Position numbers and translations under genes: made by a program
Notes under the pieces: model-generated
The model's database searches: none
Seen by the model: only the letters and a program-made list of their open reading frames with translations
Told to the model about the DNA's origin: nothing
Shown: positions 58,244 to 64,000 of the stretch, piece by piece
Layout of the letters: each line of letters begins with the position of its first letter
Numbering within the stretch: the first letter of the stretch is position 1
Source of the DNA: Synchiropus splendidus
Taxonomy: Eukaryota; Chordata; Actinopteri; Syngnathiformes; Callionymidae
DNA: 64,000 bases
NCBI RefSeq assembly: GCF_027744825.2
Contig: NC_071342.1
Span: 16,053,001 to 16,117,000, forward strand
Direction: 5' to 3'

Positions 58244-61236
58244 AAGAAATAGGTGGATGTGATCTCTTCAAATGCAACGTGAGCCTCATTTGGATTTGTC
58301 CTCAGCTCCAAACCCATCCATCAGCTTTTCCTGCACAAAGAGACAAAATGGACTTCAGGGTGGGAGCACAAGCTGCATGTGTAAAGAACGTGTGTCACAT
58401 AGGATGAGAAATAGGCAAGGACTTGGCCACCCATTTACCAGCCATCCCAGTAAAGTGCTCCTCAAGTCAGCCATGCATTCAGGGGCCTGAATCGTTCATT
58501 AAGAAATGTACAGCGAAGGGTTACAGCTCAACATGTTAAGTAGTCATGCTTGTTTGTCTACTTCTTTATGTTAATACAGAGGAATCCTGAAAGCCAGTCG
58601 CTTTATATGCTAATAGCATCCTGCCCTCTGGAGGAACACATCACACCATATTCTACACTTTGTACCCCGGGACCCTAACTGTAGAACTGGTTACCTTTGT
58701 TGTTAAACACAATATACAGCGATAGTATTCAGAGGATTCCATGGCCAAGGCTGAATGCTCTTGAACCTGGAGGATTGTGCTGACAGACAGAGGGTGTTGA
58801 AGCTGTCAGACAGAGGGGTCAGTGTAGGAGCTACTTCTGTGAGACTTCAAGACGTCGTGGTTGAGAATGAGAACATCTGCAGAGGGGCAGCCGCTGGTTT
58901 TTAGAAAAGTAGAGATGCTACTGTGTGTGAAGTCACTCACTCTCTCCATGTTGCCTCCTGCTGCAGTAAACATCTGCAGACTCCACAATGGAAGAAGAAG
59001 GACATACTGATGGCGATCCAGTCCCATAATCGATCATCTTCAACTTGCAATGTATAAGAATTGTTTAAGATCAACATCTGGAATCTCTTTGAAGACGTGT
59101 GGGAAGGATGTCGAGGTGTTGGTGTTGTGAGTAGGTTTTTTTTTATCACAGTAGGACAGGAATTTTTCATGTAAATCTGTGGGGCGCAGCATGGGGCCGA
59201 GCACAAATCCCAGGGACCCCCAGGGCTCAGAGCAGAGGGACGATAGGGGTCCAGCCTGCACTATGATTGCTCAGTGGTCCCCCTGTGACTGGATGGCGGA
59301 TCAGACCCCAGATTGCTGTAGATGGTTCCTCCGGCGTCAGATGACAGCTCGATACTCCACCACAATGGTAGCAAAATAACAACAGGATAAGCATAACATT
59401 TTCTGAGCCATGCAGGACAATGAGGAGGACAGAGACAGGTACAGACCTGGAGGATTAAACAAAAAAAAAGTCAGAACTAAAGCATGGTGTTTGTTTTATT
59501 GGGATCAAAGACAACAGTAGAACATATGGACGCGTGAGAGCAAAAAAAACAATCTTATTTAAAATATTTGTCCATTTCAGATTCCATTTTTAGCCGATCA
59601 CATGACCTGCGTTCGATAAATCCGCGAATGGCCAGAGAGGATTCAATCTGATACAGATGAGTCATCACCATTAGAAAGACGTCGTCCATTTGATTTAAAG
59701 GTCACGTCCATGATTCGAAACATCTCATGTCTAACTGGATTTGACGTTTGCCTCAGATATGTTACACAAAGACCAGACATTACCGCTCACCTCTTTTATG
59801 TCATTTATTTGATTTATTTTTTCAACTTGTGGACTAGATCTTGAATTTGTTTTATTGACTATTTTTAAATTATTGGGTATGATAACCTAAGTTTGGAAAT
59901 AATTATTGAATTGCACTTGAAAAAAAATCACAATTAATGAATTATAAAACCTCTTTTTTGTCCCCATCAACAGCTTTAATAATTGTTCTTACAATAAAAT
60001 ATTGTAGTATCCCAACATGATGTCTTTATTTCACTCTCTCCTATTGTTTCGACCTTAAAGATTCAAATTTTTCAACAAGATTCCTTAATTTCAGTCTTTT
60101 CTTCTTGCCACTATTGTATAATAAATGACAACAAATCGAACCCAATAGAATGGTGAACAGAATGAATGCCTCCTTTCAGCAGCAGCAGTTTATAATGAGG
60201 CCTCTCATAAAACATAACTGCCGGCCCCGATTCAAACACGATGACATACCAACTCCATGATTTCTCTCTCACACAACTCAGCTCTTCATTGAGCTTGATG
60301 AGTTTCACCTGCTGCTGCTTCCGTCTCATCACCTGCCTCTATTCTTCTCTTTGTTCCCTGCTCTCCACCATTATATTTCTGGGAGCACTTTAGTCCTCTA
60401 ATCCTCATAAGCACATAATCTTGCTATTGCATGTGTTTGTACAACCTGTTTTCTTTTACTTTTCTATCGATCAGTTTGGTCGTGACAAAAAAAGAGACAA
60501 AAAAGAGATTGAAAATTCCATTTTCTACGTCCTCTCCACGTCTAAAACAACATCTAACATCTCCCCACTGCCCAGTACATGTTTAGAAACGCAGAATTAG
60601 ATGAGGTAAATTTGCTTTTTCGCCATCAGCAACAAATCTATGAACAACAACATTGTGCCTGTAAATACAATGCCATAATTAAAAGGCTGTCTGTGAAAGT
60701 GAACCCAGTCAATGTCATCACAGCTGTCAGTCATTGTTTATTTTCCAAGGATATGAGTAAATTGCATTGTGGCTGGGATATAACTGTCTCATGTAGCCAT
60801 CCAATGAAGGACAGTGAAGCAAAAAACGGTAGAAAGAATACACATATCTGACATACGCCAATGTTTGACCAGTAAAAATGCACCTAGCTGTGATTTCATG
60901 ATGACGGTAGTGCCAATATAGTTTAAACTATTGATGTATAGATGTCTCCTGATGTCATGCTTCTGTATTCTGTGCTTTTATTTTGGCACTTCCCAGTTGT
61001 GTGCTGCTCTGTTTCCTGTCCTCGAGCTTCACAGCAACACACCTGGCACCAATCCTCCAATCAAACCATGTGGATTTCAACACCTTGGTGCCAGACTGTG
61101 TTGCCAGATGGTTACTTTGCGTCCACTGGTAAAGATCGTCCGCTCATGTATTTGTTCCCTTGTGATTGATAGTTTTTGATTGTGCGCGTGTGTTTATTAT
61201 CTGCTGCCTTCTTAGTTTCTTTCTTGTTCTATTTCA

Positions 61237-61424
61237 GGGTTGATGAAACAGTGTTCTAATTTTCTGATGCCACTACATGCAGGCAGTCTTGGATTAGAAA
61301 TAATGTGAAGTTTCATTGAATTCAAGTCCACCATTCAGTCCAAACACTTTACAGCGCCAGCTGGTGGCCTCTGAAAATCCGGACACCATTTCAGCAAACC
61401 CCATCTACCCATCAGTTAAACTAG
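61237..61424 (+). mobile_element. MITE family C copy (degraded)
   Basis: gggttgatgaaacagtgttc at the left, ggtggcctctgaaaatccgg and ccccatctacccatcagtta at the right, matching the other copies. It shares aatgtgaagtttcattgaa with the fragment at 4652. Confidence 0.65.
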
Positions 61425-63925
61425 TAAATAGTTCAAACCCAAACTGTGATTTAAGACTGTTGGTCTCTTGATCCACACTTGACTCTTGATTCAACTTCTC
61501 ATGTCACCGGACTCTTCTGCCTTTTGAAATCCACCTAGGCTACATGTTCTGGACCCAACTCCTGCATGGTGGTTGCCTTGGGCGCCACCTATTTGCTGCC
61601 AGTCACTCTTAAAATGTCTGTCTTGTCCTCCCGCTGGATGAGCCACCTTCTCCTGTGAATGGAAATTGACGGGATGCCTGGCTGATGGATTCATAATTCA
61701 TCATGGGAGCGCCCTGAACATTTAATAGGTTCAGTTAACAACAGGGACAGTGATTATTCATATTCAGACTCCAAAATGCTCGTCCACTTCAAGCTTTTTA
61801 TTCTAACACTCCATTTCTGATTTGAAAACCAACCTCTATTGCCATTTGTTTTGTTAGAAGTGCTTTTAAATATCCTTAAAATGATATGTAGTTTCCAAAT
61901 AAAAACATACAATGAAAGTTTAAATGCAAAGAGAAGACACTTCATGTCCTCAGATGTAAATCTAAGCTTTACAATTGGGATTTGCATTGCCACATAGCAG
62001 ATCAACTTCGTTGCCTTTTCATTTCGTTGTGAACCTTTTGATTGACAGCATTGCTGAACTGCATAAAACCCGTCTCACCGCCTAGGTTGCAGCTGCTTGA
62101 GATGCAGCGCGACAGAGGGCCCTTCTTTAGACTTCACTGCTGATCTCCATATTTTAAAGTAGGCTGAACAAACATGGTACACAATGAAGTCACTCTCAAT
62201 CTATATTCTTGCTTGAGGAGTCAATTGGTGCGGGTTATTTCCTCCGACGAGTCAACAGCATATGGGCATCGCTTTCCTCTGTCATCAAGGGACTGAGCAT
62301 GAAAGCAGCGACCAAAGAACAACTGAAGTCTTTTCATCAACTCTGTGGTGTATTATGATTCTGCACACATTTGATGTCCTTTCATCAGCTCCAAAGTTCA
62401 CTGTTGAAATGAGTGTGTTTTCTGCAAGACGACATGTGAATAATTTGGATGTGAATGAAAAAGCATTGTAAAATAAACAAGTTATTTAATTGATCAAAGG
62501 ACAATTAATCCATTAATCCACAAGCGTTGCCAAACCACAACAAAACCCTTGACTCAAGAAGATGGTTACCTCTGCTTCCTGTCTTAAAAAGCCCTTCTGC
62601 CCTGCCTGCACTCTCCTCTTCACCTCCTATAATCTCTGACACATCATGAACGTTAGACTGTTAAAACAGACTCCTTTCATGTGTGGAACTTAAACACCTG
62701 TGCGTCCATATTCATTCATGTAAAATGAAGTGACATGTGCAATGTAAATAAACTTAAATAAAGTGTCTGTGTCTCCAAACAGGAAGTGATTTAACACATT
62801 AAATAACAAAAAAACACCATTGTGGACCACATAGTTTTTCCTCGCACCTGTAAATCCCGAGACTCTTAAATCTGAAGCGCTTATGCTCTTGGGTAGATTC
62901 AGGTTGCAAATCAGAAATGCGATTACTGAACTCACCGCCGCTGGGAAGCTGATAAACAGCTGTCAGTGGAACTGTTTCCATTAAAGTCAGATCAAGACTC
63001 TGGATAAAGAAGGCTGTAGGGAAGGTGGGTGGTTTGCTATTTCTTTATTTTTTTTAATGGACTGAGGGAAGTAAACAAAAACCTTCCAGAATTTCCACAA
63101 GTTTGACTTGCTAGTAGCTTTGCAAGCCATTATAGCGCCTCCTATGGTGGTCGTCTGTTAAACTTTTAAAATTCCTACCCACTCTGAGAGAGCTAATCTG
63201 AGCTGGTCACATGGCTCCTCTTTTATGGAGTGTTTTAGGACTCAGTGGAAGAGTGTGGAATAAGAGCATTTATCTTAATATTAATATAATATAAGTGTTC
63301 AGTTTTAATGACACCACGAACAGTTAAACCTCTTTTGACTCACTACACAGAATGGAAAAGACATTTTGGCAATAATTTTCTTTCTAATAATCTGTCGCCT
63401 AAATGTTGTTGAAAAGAAAACCCTTTCTCTTTGCACTTTAGATTTGGGAACATTTATTACATATATTAATAAACTACTTATTCATATGAGTATTCCAGGT
63501 ATATTATCATTAATTATTGCTTATGAAGTACTGAATGGTATGGAAGCCCATTTCAGCGGGGTAGAAAAAAAAAACAATCACTTGGAGAAAAAAAAAAAAA
63601 AGATTGTGTGCAGGTACAGTGGGAGATGCAAACGTGTCATTCGTAAAACGTTCATTGCTGCTATTTGCATCTTATTATGAGTGTCCTAACATTTGTGATG
63701 ATGAAATATAAAAGATGTACGTGGGTTTCACCTGAAATCAAGTGAATTGCCACTGCCAAAGGGCAGAAAGGCGCATTTCAATGAGCACACAACAGATGCT
63801 GCCCCAAGCTTTGCTGTTGTCAATTGCTACAGTTAGACAGACCACTGAAATTGAAATAAATACTGAAACCGAATGATTTTTTTTTTTTATCCCACACCAC
63901 CAGTTAAAGCCCATTCTTGCCAGGT

Positions 63926-63928
<3 letters not shown>

Positions 63929-63979
<51 letters not shown>
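63929..63979. repeat. poly(A) and (TA)n run
   Basis: A run of about 15 A followed by about 19 TA copies, near the window end. Confidence 0.9.
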
Positions 63980-63982
<3 letters not shown>

Positions 63983-64000
63983 TTCCTCCCAGGCATTTTT

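Larger units (their letters stand above)
52776..64000. other. gene-poor region downstream of the prokineticin receptor
   Basis: 11 kb with no exon that I can assign. Named contents: family A MITE (53557-54247), a fish repeat (57245-57390), the 906-bp element copy split by a family B MITE (57393-58243), a family C MITE (61237-61424), and a (TA)n run (63929-63979). 59160-59460 is GC-richer than its surroundings but shows no known protein. Confidence 0.7.

Noticed and set aside
59160..59460. GC-richer island as a possible exon
   Set aside because: No frame matched a known protein and no paired splice sites were convincing.
1..64000. tRNA, rRNA or microRNA genes
   Set aside because: No cloverleaf, rRNA core or known microRNA was recognised by eye; a covariance-model search was not possible.

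Overview
The window is vertebrate nuclear DNA, almost certainly from a teleost fish and probably a percomorph. The exons are short with GT-AG introns, the DNA between them is packed with small DNA transposons (MITEs) and microsatellites, and three recognisable vertebrate genes are present. No bacterial, organellar or viral gene was seen. The species cannot be named from the sequence.

Region 1 (1-28.6 kb, + strand) holds pcsk2, encoding prohormone convertase 2. Eleven coding exons fit together in phase and give 580 residues, from the prodomain to the stop. The first exon (signal peptide and start) lies upstream of the window. The catalytic Asp, His and Ser, the PC2-specific Asp in the oxyanion position and the RQKR prodomain cleavage site are all visible. 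The RGD motif of the P domain reads RGS here. The introns hold several MITE families, a hAT-like element, a foldback element, a 129-bp tandem array that grew out of a MITE, and a roughly 590-bp pentanucleotide array.

Region 2 (29.7-35.9 kb, - strand) holds a complete bfsp1 (filensin, lens beaded filament). Its eight coding exons encode 653 residues. It lies tail to tail with pcsk2, as I recall for human chromosome 20p. The tail keeps a [10 protein letters not shown] block that matches the caspase-cleavage and N-myristoylation site described for mammalian filensin, and it carries a proline-rich stretch.

Region 3 (36-46 kb) has no gene I can support. It contains repeat relics, including a 906-bp element with inverted ends.

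Region 4 (46-52.8 kb, + strand) holds a prokineticin receptor, a 378-residue GPCR in two coding exons. The intron splits the Arg codon of the DRY motif. Probable upstream non-coding exons and a short uORF precede it.

Region 5 (52.8-64 kb) shows no gene. It contains repeats, including a MITE nested inside an older element.

The three genes serve neuroendocrine processing, the lens cytoskeleton and neuropeptide signalling. Their adjacency looks like inherited synteny, not a functional cluster. I found no convincing new biological system. The observations most worth a second look are the filensin cleavage block, the RGS substitution in PC2, the MITE-derived satellite, and the nested and foldback elements.
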